Origin: Limibacterium fermenti | Lineage (GTDB): Bacteria > Bacteroidota > Bacteroidia > Bacteroidales > Dysgonomonadaceae | Length of the DNA stretch: 64,000 nt | NCBI RefSeq assembly: GCF_041902845.1 | Contig: NZ_CP159486.1 | Span: 3,348,001-3,412,000, forward strand | Direction of reading: 5' to 3' | Notes under the pieces: generated by a model | Told to the model about the DNA's origin: nothing | The model's input: only the letters and a program-made list of their open reading frames with translations | Databases searched by the model: none | Shown here: piece by piece, positions 9,848-17,588 of the stretch | Layout: every line of letters begins with the position of its first letter | Position numbering within the stretch: position 1 is the stretch's first letter | Translations under genes and position numbers: made by a program

Positions 9848-10689
9848 AGACGCTTCGATTTCAAAACATCCTTTTGTTTATTTGCGTATTAGCAACCGCT
9901 TTGACTTGTTGCAAACCCAAACAAAAAATCATTTCCTCCACTACGCCGGTCGAGGAAAAGGAGAATAACGAGCTGTTCAGCGACATTCTGGAGCAATCTT
10001 TCGATTACGGGACGCTGGCTTCGAAGGTAACGATGAATGTAGAAATGGGCACCCGATCGCTGAGCTCTAAAGCACAGGTAAGAATCGTACGCGACAAAGC
10101 CCTGCAAGTCTCGATACAACCGTTGTTCGGCGTGGAAATGTTCCGTTTCCATATCGATCCCGACTCGCTGGTGGTATTGGACCGGATGAATAAACGATAC
10201 GTGAAGGAGTCCCTGACCACTCTTAAAGAAATTTATCCGGTAGGTTTCGACTATTACACCCTGCAATCGTTGTTTACCAACTCTTTATTCGTTTCATCCA
10301 AAGAATCGGCGGAAACAACCGACTACCGTCAGTTCGAAATTTCGGAAACACCCGATGCGCATTATCAATTGCAGGGGCGAGACAAAAATTCGGGAATCAC
10401 CTATTCATTCATCGTAAACGGAGACGACCGAATCACATCCACGCACTTACTTTCTCCGAATAAAACCCATTCGGTAGAATGGAACTATAGCAACTTCTCG
10501 ATAGTATCCACACAGGTTTTTCCCTATAAAATGGATATCTCGGCATTGGTTTCCGATAAAACAATGAATGTTGCCTTTATCTTTTCGGATATTTCGTTGA
10601 ATGCTCCGATGGAACTGTCGGTCAGCGTGCCGGCAAGTTATACGAAAACCACTGTGGCAGAACTCTTAAAGATTCTAAAGGCAAAATAA
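9844..10689 (+). CDS. DUF4292 family lipoprotein (LolB/LolA-like fold suspected)
   Basis: A 281-residue protein starting with a lipoprotein-type signal (MKTLRFQNILLFICVLATALTCC, Cys at 22 or 23). The mature part has the DUF4292 pattern: an early segment with FSDILEQSFDYGTLASKVTMNVEMG, RIVRDKALQVSIQPLFGVEMFRFHIDPDSLVVLDRMNKRYV, and a second half of beta strands (SVEWNYSNFSIVSTQVFPYKMDISAL). The pattern resembles the lipid-binding half-barrel of LolA/LolB, which suggests lipoprotein or lipid transfer to the outer membrane; this is inference. It overlaps the TPR gene by 4 bp and ends 2 bp before the EnvC-like gene. Confidence 0.82.
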   Translation: MKTLRFQNILLFICVLATALTCCKPKQKIISSTTPVEEKENNELFSDILEQSFDYGTLASKVTMNVEMGTRSLSSKAQVRIVRDKALQVSIQPLFGVEMFRFHIDPDSLVVLDRMNKRYVKESLTTLKEIYPVGFDYYTLQSLFTNSLFVSSKESAETTDYRQFEISETPDAHYQLQGRDKNSGITYSFIVNGDDRITSTHLLSPNKTHSVEWNYSNFSIVSTQVFPYKMDISALVSDKTMNVAFIFSDISLNAPMELSVSVPASYTKTTVAELLKILKAK

Positions 10690-10691
10690 CA

Positions 10692-12038
10692 ATGAAACGG
10701 CTTCTTTCCCTCTATTGGCTGTTGTTCCTTTCCGTTGCTTTGTTTTCTCAAACGAAGCAGATTGAGAATTTGCAAAAACAACAGTTGATACTGAAAGAAG
10801 AAATCCGAAACACCAACAAGCTCTTTTTAGATGTCAAAAAACATACGACAACCATTTTAGACCGGATCAATCTCATCAATAAACAAATCGAATCGCGGAA
10901 GAAACTTATTTCCACCCAAGAGCAGGAATTGTCGGCGTTGGAAAAAGAAGAAGCCCGTTTGACAGCAGAAATCGAAGAACTTAATAAAGATCTCGAAGGA
11001 CGTCAAAAGCAATATGCAAAGACTATCAAAGGCCTTCTAAACAATAAATACCGCCAGAACAAGTTGCTCTTCATCCTTTCCGGCAAATCATTGGGCGAAT
11101 CCCTCCGCCGCGCGCAGTACCTGAGAGAGTATTCGCAACAGCAGAAACAACAAGCGGAAGAAATAAAAAAAAAGAATGCCGAACTGAATCTTAAAAAAGA
11201 AAAGCTGGAGCAAGCGAAGGTCGAAAAGCAACGGGCTTTGACGGCTCTGGAATCGGAGCAGAACAAGTTGCAAAGCGAAGAAAAGACTCATCAGTCGGAG
11301 ATGGCCGAGGCACGTCAACAACAATCGAAACTGCAAAAGACCTTACAGGACAAACAGCGGCAAGTGAACCAACTGAACGCTCAAATCGAAAAATTAATCG
11401 CCGAAGAAGTAGCCCGCCAGGAACGGGAAGCGGCGGCTCGCCGGCGCGCGGCCGAGGAGGCTGCCCGGGCACGCAAGGAAGAAGAACGGCGCCGCGAGGA
11501 AGCCCGGCGCAAATCGGGCGATAAAAGAGAAAGCGAAACATCACGGCGCGACGAGGCCCGCCCCAAAACGGAGCCGAAGATCGAGAGCAATACGGCTACG
11601 GCATCGGCCGAAACATTCAACTTATCCAAAAACTTCGCGGCGAACAAAGGACGGTTACCGATGCCGGTTACAGGCACCTCGACGATCGTCGGTAAATTCG
11701 GTATGAACAAACATAGCGAATGGAATATTTCCACCAATAGCAACGGCATCGACATCCAAGCCCAACAGGGAGCCGACATCCGGTCGGTATACGACGGAGA
11801 AGTATCGAAAGTATTCTCTTTCCCCAGCGCCAACACGTGCGTGATTGTTCGTCACGGCGACTATTATACCTTCTACGCGAATATCTATGATTTGTATGTC
11901 AAACAAGGCGACAAGGTGAAAGCCGGACAGGCCCTCGGACGCATTTACACGGATCCCGACACCGGCATCTCCACGATGCACTTCCAACTCTGGCAAAAGA
12001 CCCACAAACTCGATCCGGCTCCGTGGCTGAGAAGATAA
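10692..12038 (+). CDS. EnvC-like murein hydrolase activator (coiled coil plus degenerate LytM/M23 domain)
   Basis: A 448-residue secreted protein: signal peptide (MKRLLSLYWLLFLSVALFSQ), a long coiled coil from about 21 to 265, a charged Arg/Glu-rich linker (about 235-300) and a C-terminal M23/LytM fold (about 330-448, with VRSVYDGEV-like ADIRSVYDGEVSKVF and MHFQLW). The metal-binding HxxxD is replaced by NSNGID and the HxH by MHF, so peptidase activity is unlikely. EnvC in Enterobacteria has the same architecture and activates cell-wall amidases at the septum, so a divisome role is likely. It is the last gene of the dut-led run. A 7-8-bp repeat array begins just after its stop codon. Confidence 0.88.
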   Translation: MKRLLSLYWLLFLSVALFSQTKQIENLQKQQLILKEEIRNTNKLFLDVKKHTTTILDRINLINKQIESRKKLISTQEQELSALEKEEARLTAEIEELNKDLEGRQKQYAKTIKGLLNNKYRQNKLLFILSGKSLGESLRRAQYLREYSQQQKQQAEEIKKKNAELNLKKEKLEQAKVEKQRALTALESEQNKLQSEEKTHQSEMAEARQQQSKLQKTLQDKQRQVNQLNAQIEKLIAEEVARQEREAAARRRAAEEAARARKEEERRREEARRKSGDKRESETSRRDEARPKTEPKIESNTATASAETFNLSKNFAANKGRLPMPVTGTSTIVGKFGMNKHSEWNISTNSNGIDIQAQQGADIRSVYDGEVSKVFSFPSANTCVIVRHGDYYTFYANIYDLYVKQGDKVKAGQALGRIYTDPDTGISTMHFQLWQKTHKLDPAPWLRR

Positions 12039-12178
12039 AGACAGAGGGGCGGGGAGACAAGGGGACAAAGAGACAGAGGGACAAAGAGACAGAGAGACAA
12101 GGGGATAGAGGGACAAGGGGACAAGGGGACAAGGGGACAAGGGGACAGAGAGACGGGGAGACAAGGGGACAGGGGATT
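12039..12178 (+). repeat. 8-bp tandem array, consensus GACAAGGG/GACAGAGA
   Basis: About 17 near-tandem octamers between the EnvC-like gene and the sigma factor gene. Units read GACAAGGG, GACAAAGA, GACAGAGG and so on; several in a row are identical GACAAGGG near 12112-12142. The reverse complement (CCCTTGTC, TCTCCCCG) is the same family as the array at 55116-55258. It begins within about 10 bp of the upstream stop codon. Confidence 0.9.
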
Positions 12179-12239
12179 CCGAATATTCTGCAACGTTTTG
12201 ACCGCACAAAACATCATATCCTAAACAGGGAAATTTTTC

Positions 12240-12785
12240 ATGTCGGAACATCAGTTAATAACCGCTTGTAAACAAGGAAAGTTATGGGCAAGGAAGACCG
12301 TATACGAACAATACGCTCCTACCATGATGGCTTTGTGCTGCCGCTATGTTTCCGACTACGACGATGCGCAAGATGTGCTTCAGGAGGGTTTTCTGATCGT
12401 ATTCACTCAAATCGGCCAATATTCGGGCAAAGGGCCTTTCGGCGCATGGATACGGAAGATATTCGTGAACACCGCACTCGAATTTATCCGAAAGCGGAAA
12501 CGATTGAAGGAAAAGGAAGTGCGACTGGATTATATAGAAGATCAACCGGCCAAACAGTCGGTGCTGGATGATATTTCGGCCGATGAACTGATGCAATGCA
12601 TCGCCGAACTGCCGGATACCTATCGAATGGTTTTCAACCTGTTTGCCATCGAGGGGTATAAACATCAGGAAATTGCCGGCATGCTGGGCATACCCGAAAG
12701 TACATCCCGCTCGCATTTTTTCCGGGCGCGCCAATTATTACAGCAAAAAATAATAACTTTCACGCAGAAAAAAGATGCTATCTGA
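12240..12785 (+). CDS. ECF-family RNA polymerase sigma factor
   Basis: 181 residues with the two conserved sigma-70 domains of the extracytoplasmic function group. Region 2 spans about 17-88 (YEQYAPTMMALCCRYVSDYDDAQDVLQEGF, then GAWIRKIFVNTALEFIRKRKR). Region 4 spans about 116-172 (LPDTYRMVFNLFAIEGYKHQEIAGMLGIPESTSRSHFFRARQ, shown in part). It would direct transcription in response to an envelope signal released by the next gene, whose start overlaps its end by 11 bp. The ATG at 12240 is preferred as it gives a full region 2. Confidence 0.94.
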   Translation: MSEHQLITACKQGKLWARKTVYEQYAPTMMALCCRYVSDYDDAQDVLQEGFLIVFTQIGQYSGKGPFGAWIRKIFVNTALEFIRKRKRLKEKEVRLDYIEDQPAKQSVLDDISADELMQCIAELPDTYRMVFNLFAIEGYKHQEIAGMLGIPESTSRSHFFRARQLLQQKIITFTQKKDAI

Positions 12786-14043
12786 TCAAAGAAATAAAGA
12801 CATACCCGATGATTTTTCGCTGCAAGCCAGGGAAAAACTTCACAATCATCGCGTTCCTGTGCGGCCGGAAGTCTGGAATGAGTTGGAGAACAAGCTGTAT
12901 TCCAAACGGAAGATCAGGCGCGCCTATTTCCTATGGGGAGCGGTAGCGGCCGCCATATTGACAGGCATTCTTTTTGTGCTGAATCCGTTTATAACCGGGC
13001 GCCCCGATCAACTCGTGACGGAGACGGCTCCTTTGCATGCTACGGAAGCGATCGACACGCATTCGCAACAGCCTGAAAAGAAACCTGCTCAGGTCATGCA
13101 AAGGACAGAACGTCTCTTGTTGGCGAAGCATTCCGCTACCCGTACCGAACGCATTCCGGAAACGGCAACGAGATCGGTTATTGCCGATTATTTACAACGG
13201 CAGCGGGATACGCATCGAAAAGCACCCCCTTTACACATGACGACGGCAGAAAAAAACGAACCGCCACACGAAGAGGGTGATTCGTTCGGACAAACCGGAG
13301 AATCAACAGAACAAGCTTCTACGCAAGCGCTTCCGGCAAGCCCCCCTTTGCAAACGGCCGGTAACGATAGAAAACATTCTCTGATCGCACGCCTCGGTGG
13401 CGGGGGCCAAACACTCGGAAAAGAAACGGCTGGGAGTTATTTATATATGAACGACCTGCCATTGGGCGGAAGAACGGATTATTTAGCCTCGGACGGAGAA
13501 GCCATCGGGCAGGAAACACTCAAGCCGTCCGATTTTACGCAAATACGCCATTTGCCTCCGCTATCGCTCAGCCTGACCGCCGACATCCCTTTAAACCACC
13601 GGTGGAGCATCGAAACCGGACTGAAATACACTTACTTGTCATCGCTTTTCGATAAACCGGGCACGGTGGTTTACCGGGGCTCGCTGTCGCTGCACTACCT
13701 CGGCATTCCGGTCAATTTAAAGGCGATGGTATATGAAAAGGATGCGTGGAACGTCTATGCATTGGCAGGCGGCACCCTGGAGAAAGGCGTGCTTTCGATT
13801 TATAAGCAAGAAATCGAAGATAGCAAAGGCGATGTGGAACGCATCACGGTGCGATCGGGTATCGACGGCATACAGCTTTCGGCAAACGTGGCTGCCGGAT
13901 TTGAATACCGGTTGACAAAACGGATACGTATTTTCGGCGAGCCGCAAGTGATTTATTATTTCAATAACAATCAACCGATGAGCGCCCGCACACAGGATCC
14001 GCTGGTTTTCGGATTAAACGCGGGAGTGCGCGTACGGTTCTGA
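12775..14043 (+). CDS. Anti-sigma-factor-like protein with C-terminal outer-membrane beta-barrel-like domain
   Basis: 422 residues. The N-terminal part (about 1-50) is short and charged with PVRPEVWNELENKLY, resembling the cytoplasmic end of Bacteroidota anti-sigma factors; one transmembrane helix follows at about 57-75 (AYFLWGAVAAAILTGILFVL). A long low-complexity periplasmic linker rich in Gln, Thr and Glu covers about 85-205. The last 160 residues look like an OMP beta-barrel domain (LPPLSLSLTADIPLNHRWSIETGLKY, AGFEYRLTKRIRIFGEPQVIYYF, GLNAGVRVRF at the end). The 11-bp overlap with the sigma factor gene strongly supports a sigma/anti-sigma pair. The combined topology is unusual; the barrel-like end may be a periplasmic sensor. 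Confidence 0.8.
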   Translation: MLSDQRNKDIPDDFSLQAREKLHNHRVPVRPEVWNELENKLYSKRKIRRAYFLWGAVAAAILTGILFVLNPFITGRPDQLVTETAPLHATEAIDTHSQQPEKKPAQVMQRTERLLLAKHSATRTERIPETATRSVIADYLQRQRDTHRKAPPLHMTTAEKNEPPHEEGDSFGQTGESTEQASTQALPASPPLQTAGNDRKHSLIARLGGGGQTLGKETAGSYLYMNDLPLGGRTDYLASDGEAIGQETLKPSDFTQIRHLPPLSLSLTADIPLNHRWSIETGLKYTYLSSLFDKPGTVVYRGSLSLHYLGIPVNLKAMVYEKDAWNVYALAGGTLEKGVLSIYKQEIEDSKGDVERITVRSGIDGIQLSANVAAGFEYRLTKRIRIFGEPQVIYYFNNNQPMSARTQDPLVFGLNAGVRVRF

Positions 14044-14281
14044 GTGCCGCAATACCGCCGCAAACGACGGATACGCCTAAAACTGTTGAGTAATGTTACC
14101 GATTGGTAAAAGTTCCCTGTTCTACTCAATTGTCTGCCGTTGGAGAAATCCGGCGGCAGTTTTTTTATTTTTGAGACGGCTTCTATCGCGAAGCGGGGAA
14201 GGGATGGTGAATGATGAGCGGAGAAGAAATATCTCCTCCACCCGTTCCTTGCCCGTCCCCTCAGAGTTGGATTCTTTATTC

Positions 14282-14312
14282 TTTGCTCTTTTTAAAAAAA
14301 ATCGTATCTTTC
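14282..14312 (+). promoter_or_regulatory. Promoter for the NlpC/P60 gene (-33 TTTG, -7 TATCTTTC)
   Basis: -33 TTTG at 14282-14285 and -7 TATCTTTC at 14305-14312 with a 19-bp spacer, one base off the TAnnTTTG consensus. The transcription start would be near 14319, about 16 bp before the ATG at 14335. The rest of the 14044-14334 gap holds nothing else that I can support. Confidence 0.6.
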
Positions 14313-14334
14313 GGCGGATTTAGTTATTAAAAGG

Positions 14335-15534
14335 ATGAAAACAAAGCAAAAAATCGGCCTGCTGTCTTTTATGTGGACGGTATCCTTTCTTTTTTCTATG
14401 GCACAAAACAGTCAACAAATACAGGAAATACGGCGATCGGTTCAGCAACAATACGCCCCCGACAAACGAACGGAAGTTTTCGACATCCGGGTCGAAGAAA
14501 ATGCTCAATCGTTGGTGCTGAAAGGCGAAACGAGCAGTCACGAGGCGTACCGGACGCTTATACAACGCCTACAAGCGCTTCCTTACTCCTTGCAAGACAG
14601 CATCCGCCTGTTGCCCGACGTCCGCCTGCAAGACAAAACATGGGGCGTGATTTACAACTCGGTCGGCACCTTGCATTCAGCGCCCTCTTATAGTTCCGAA
14701 ACAGTATCGCAGGTGCTCCTCGGCATGCCGGTGAAAATCCTTGACGAACAAGGCGGATGGCGGCGTATTCAAACGCCCGAAAAATACATCGGCTGGATCA
14801 ATCGTTCCGTGCAACCGATGACCGAAAGCGAGCTCGATAGCTACCGCCGTCAGCCGAAGATTGTGATTACGCGCTTATACACGTCTTCTTATGAAAAAGC
14901 AAATGCCCGGTCGCAGCAAGTATCCGATCTGGTGACCGGAAACACGTTGGCCGTCACAGGCACGAAAGGGAAATATTATAGGGTGGTTTATCCCGACGGA
15001 CGGAAGGCTTTTGTGCCCAAAGCCGATGCCGAAAACGAACAGGACTGGTTCAGCCATATCCAACAAACACCCGAGGCCGTTACCCACACCGCCCTGAAAT
15101 TTATGGGTATCCCTTATGTATGGGGCGGCACATCGGCAAAGGGACTCGACTGTAGCGGTTTTACCAAAACAGTCTATTTGCATCACGGGATTTTGCTGGC
15201 TCGCGATGCCTCGCAACAGGTCTTATACGGAAAGCTGATCGACGACACGGCCGATTTTACCGAAGCGCAACCCGGCGACCTGGTGTTTTTCGGTACGCCC
15301 GCAAGCAACGACCAACCGCGCGAACGCGTCGTACATGTAGGTATTTACTTGGGAGATAAAAAATTCATCCACGCCTCCGATCATATCCGCATCAGCAGCT
15401 TCGACCCCGCTGATCCGTTGTACGATGCCTATAACAGCGGACGTTATCTGCGCACAAAACGTATCCTCGGCGAGGTGGGCACACCCGGTATCGAAGAAAT
15501 CAGGGGAAACGACTTTTACCGTCCCGCACCATAA
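14335..15534 (+). CDS. NlpC/P60 (C40) peptidase with SH3-like domains
   Basis: 399 residues with a signal peptide (MKTKQKIGLLSFMWTVSFLFSMAQ), two SH3-like segments (around 105-165 with GWRRIQTPEKYIGWI, and around 180-225 with GKYYRVVYPDGRKAFVP) and a C-terminal NlpC/P60 domain from about 245. The catalytic Cys is at residue 273 in GLDCSGF; His334 lies in HVGIYLGD and a later His in FIHASDHI. Such enzymes cut gamma-D-Glu-diamino acid bonds in peptidoglycan peptides. The next gene is a dipeptide epimerase acting on L-Ala-Glu type products, so together they look like a pathway for using cell-wall peptides. Confidence 0.94.
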   Translation: MKTKQKIGLLSFMWTVSFLFSMAQNSQQIQEIRRSVQQQYAPDKRTEVFDIRVEENAQSLVLKGETSSHEAYRTLIQRLQALPYSLQDSIRLLPDVRLQDKTWGVIYNSVGTLHSAPSYSSETVSQVLLGMPVKILDEQGGWRRIQTPEKYIGWINRSVQPMTESELDSYRRQPKIVITRLYTSSYEKANARSQQVSDLVTGNTLAVTGTKGKYYRVVYPDGRKAFVPKADAENEQDWFSHIQQTPEAVTHTALKFMGIPYVWGGTSAKGLDCSGFTKTVYLHHGILLARDASQQVLYGKLIDDTADFTEAQPGDLVFFGTPASNDQPRERVVHVGIYLGDKKFIHASDHIRISSFDPADPLYDAYNSGRYLRTKRILGEVGTPGIEEIRGNDFYRPAP

Positions 15535-15594
15535 AACCGTATCTTCGGCCTATCGCTTTAAACAAACCGTATTCATTCCTAAAAACAACGAACA

Positions 15595-16752
15595 ATGAAA
15601 CAAAACAGGCGCCAATTCATTCAAACATCCGCATCGGCAGCAGCTGTTATAGCGGCCGCTCCCTTGATTTCAGCCGTAAAACCCACGCGTAAACCGACTA
15701 ACGTATCCGTCAATATGAAACTTTCCTGGACTCCCTACGACTTGCAATTGAGACATGTATTCACCATCTCGGGCTTTTCCCGCAAAACCACCCTCGTCGT
15801 CCTCACGCGCATCGAATACGACGGACTGACGGGTTACGGTGAAGCTTCCCTGCCGCCTTATCTGGGCGAAACGCAAGCATCCGTCATCGAATTCCTGAAA
15901 AAAGTCGATCTGTCGGGCTTTCGCAATCCGGCAAACCTCGAAGAGATTCTCGAATATGTCGACAGCATCGCCGAAAACAATACCGCGGCCAAAGCCTCCG
16001 TCGACATCGCCCTGCACGACTTGGCCGGAAAAATGATCGGCGCGCCATGGTATAAAATGTACGGCCTCGACAAATATCAAGCGCCCGATACCACCTTCAC
16101 CATCGGCATCGACAGCGACGAAGTGGTGCGCGAAAAGACACGCGAGGCGCTCGGCCCGTTCCGCGTGCTGAAGGTAAAAGTCGGCGGCCCCGATGATAAA
16201 CGCATGATCGAAGCCATCCGGTCGGTGACCGACCTGCCGCTTACGGTCGATGCGAATCAGGGATGGAAAGACCGCCGACAGGCTGTCGAGATGATTCATT
16301 GGTTGAAGGAAAAGGGCGTGGTGATGGTCGAGCAACCCATGTCGAAGCATGCGCTCGACGACATCGCCCGCATCACCGAAGAAAGTCCCTTGCCCATCTT
16401 TGCCGATGAATCGGTGCAACGGCTGCACGACGTGGAGCGGCTGAAAGGCGCTTTTTCGGGAATCAACATCAAGCTGATGAAATGCACCGGCCTGCGCGAG
16501 GCATGGAAGATGCGCAACCTGGCCGAAGCCTTGGGAATGAAAGTGATGATCGGGTGCATGACCGAAACGTCCTGTGCCATTTCGGCCGCGGCACAGCTAT
16601 CGCCGGGTCTCGATTTTGCCGATCTCGACGGCGCATTGCTCATCGGAAACGATTGCTTCGACGGGGCGCAACTCGAAAACGCAAAGATCATTGCTTCCGA
16701 TCGTCCCGGCATCGGGGTCGTTCCCAAGCAGAAAATCCTTTTCGGAAATTAG
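15595..16752 (+). CDS. Dipeptide epimerase (L-Ala-D/L-Glu type, enolase superfamily)
   Basis: 385 residues. The N-terminus has a twin-arginine-like signal (RRQFIQTSASAAAVIAA), implying export. The enolase-superfamily barrel carries the muconate-lactonizing subgroup residues: KVKVGG with catalytic Lys195, metal ligands in DANQGW, EQPM and FADES, and a second catalytic Lys293 in NIKLMKC. The family inverts the second residue of dipeptides such as L-Ala-D-Glu from murein turnover. The position 60 bp downstream of an NlpC/P60 peptidase that would release such dipeptides supports this substrate. Exact specificity cannot be set from sequence alone. Confidence 0.9.
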   Translation: MKQNRRQFIQTSASAAAVIAAAPLISAVKPTRKPTNVSVNMKLSWTPYDLQLRHVFTISGFSRKTTLVVLTRIEYDGLTGYGEASLPPYLGETQASVIEFLKKVDLSGFRNPANLEEILEYVDSIAENNTAAKASVDIALHDLAGKMIGAPWYKMYGLDKYQAPDTTFTIGIDSDEVVREKTREALGPFRVLKVKVGGPDDKRMIEAIRSVTDLPLTVDANQGWKDRRQAVEMIHWLKEKGVVMVEQPMSKHALDDIARITEESPLPIFADESVQRLHDVERLKGAFSGINIKLMKCTGLREAWKMRNLAEALGMKVMIGCMTETSCAISAAAQLSPGLDFADLDGALLIGNDCFDGAQLENAKIIASDRPGIGVVPKQKILFGN

Positions 16753-16763
16753 AAACTGTTTTG

Positions 16764-16946
16764 AGAAACTGTTTAAATTTCTTACGAAGACTGTAATGAA
16801 ACTATTCTTCGCCTTCAAAAAGTTTCTTTTTTGTATTCTTCTTCCTCTTATTTGGCTCAAATAGCCGCTATTATCGCCAAAACGAGAAAGGACACTGCTA
16901 AAAAATAATTCTTTTTGAATCGCGAAAGAAATTTAAACAGATTCTT
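16764..16946. repeat. MITE-like interspersed repeat, copy 1 (full length, about 183 bp)
   Basis: Bounded by 18-bp terminal inverted repeats that differ at one position: AGAAACTGTTTAAATTTC on the left (from 16764) and the reverse complement of AGAATCTGTTTAAATTTC on the right (to 16946). The inner left 85 bp is nearly identical to copy 2 at 33641-33744 and partly to copy 3 at 59461-59527. A partial extra left end (AGAAACTGTTT) sits just before it at 16751. It contains no real gene. Confidence 0.8.
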
Positions 16947-17022
16947 GAATTTTTTGATGCGGCGTTTTTTAGTCCTTTTTTGATGGATTTGGGCTTTCCG
17001 ATCTTACCCTTTCAACCTTTTT

Positions 17023-17073
17023 AAACGGCCCTCCTCGCAGGACCCTTTACGGTGAGGGGGGGGTGTGCCGTTT
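17023..17073. other. GC-rich stem-loop, possible terminator
   Basis: AAACGGC at 17023-17029 pairs with GCCGTTT at 17067-17073, with a nested CCCTC...GAGGG stem inside. A short T-rich run follows on the plus strand. It could end transcription from the epimerase gene, although the MITE copy lies between; no other content is seen in 16947-17107. Confidence 0.4.
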
Positions 17074-17107
17074 ATTCCCGCCTGTTTCAAAAAAAAAGAA
17101 TCAAAAA

Positions 17108-17139
17108 TTTTGCGGAATCATAAAAATAGTGTAATATTG
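17108..17139 (+). promoter_or_regulatory. Promoter for the first DUF6261-like gene (-33 TTTTG, -7 TAATATTG)
   Basis: -33 TTTTG at 17108-17112, 19-bp spacer, -7 TAATATTG at 17132-17139 (one base off TAnnTTTG). Transcription would start near 17146, giving a leader of about 440 nt before the gene at 17589, so the hairpin and the 41-bp repeat array would both be in the RNA. Confidence 0.55.
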
Positions 17140-17161
17140 CCGTCATAAATCAAAAACAAAT

Positions 17162-17244
17162 GGGGTAATCGAAAAATACATCGGTTATATCCTCTTGAGA
17201 AATACTTTCCCATCTCGATATTTTTGGAGCAATAATTTACCCCA
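17162..17244 (+). ncRNA. Structured 5' leader element upstream of the repeat array
   Basis: A long-range stem in the predicted leader: GGGGTAA at 17162-17168 pairs with TTACCCC at about 17238-17244, and inside it AAAAATA pairs with TATTTTT. I know of no family for it; it may be chance pairing in AT-rich sequence. Confidence 0.3.
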
Positions 17245-17279
17245 CCTGCTTTCTTTCGCTCGAATTGAGCGCATCTATC

Positions 17280-17535
17280 ACTCCGCCACTTCCGCCTCCC
17301 GTGAAGCAATGCTATCGCGCGTTCCGCCATCCGCGGCAGTCGCTTCGGGAGGGACGCCGGGCCTGCCGACCGCGTCGATAGCTCCACGGAAGAGAAGTTG
17401 CGCGTATTTACCCGGTCAATCGATCCGAGGAAAAGAGAAAGTATCCATTGCGCCGGTCGACAGCCTCACGGAAGAGAAGACGGGCCTATCGCCCCCGTCG
17501 CCCGCACCGCGGAAGAAAAAAATGATTCATCGCAC
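17280..17535 (+). repeat. Degenerate 41-bp-period tandem array A (about 6 units) in the leader of a DUF6261-like gene
   Basis: The anchor GGAAGAGAAG or a close variant recurs at 17388, 17429, 17470 and 17511, exactly 41 bp apart, with weaker copies at 17347 and near 17301. Units share GTCGAYAGCYYCACGGAAGA. The period is not a multiple of three, so the array is not coding. It ends about 55 bp before the start codon of the next gene. Confidence 0.8.
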
Positions 17536-17588
17536 GCGGAACTTGGCATTTATTTTATTTATTTCCTATCCTATAAAAACAAAAAATC

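Noticed and set aside
12023..12271. Lys/Gly/Asp-rich protein in the GACAAGGG array
   Set aside because: Pure repeat translation with no conserved region; the sigma factor gene starts at 12240 in another frame.
16803..16860. Conserved peptide SQIRGRRIQKRNFLKAKN, also found at 33680-33740
   Set aside because: It is the minus-strand translation of the shared MITE sequence, not a gene fragment.
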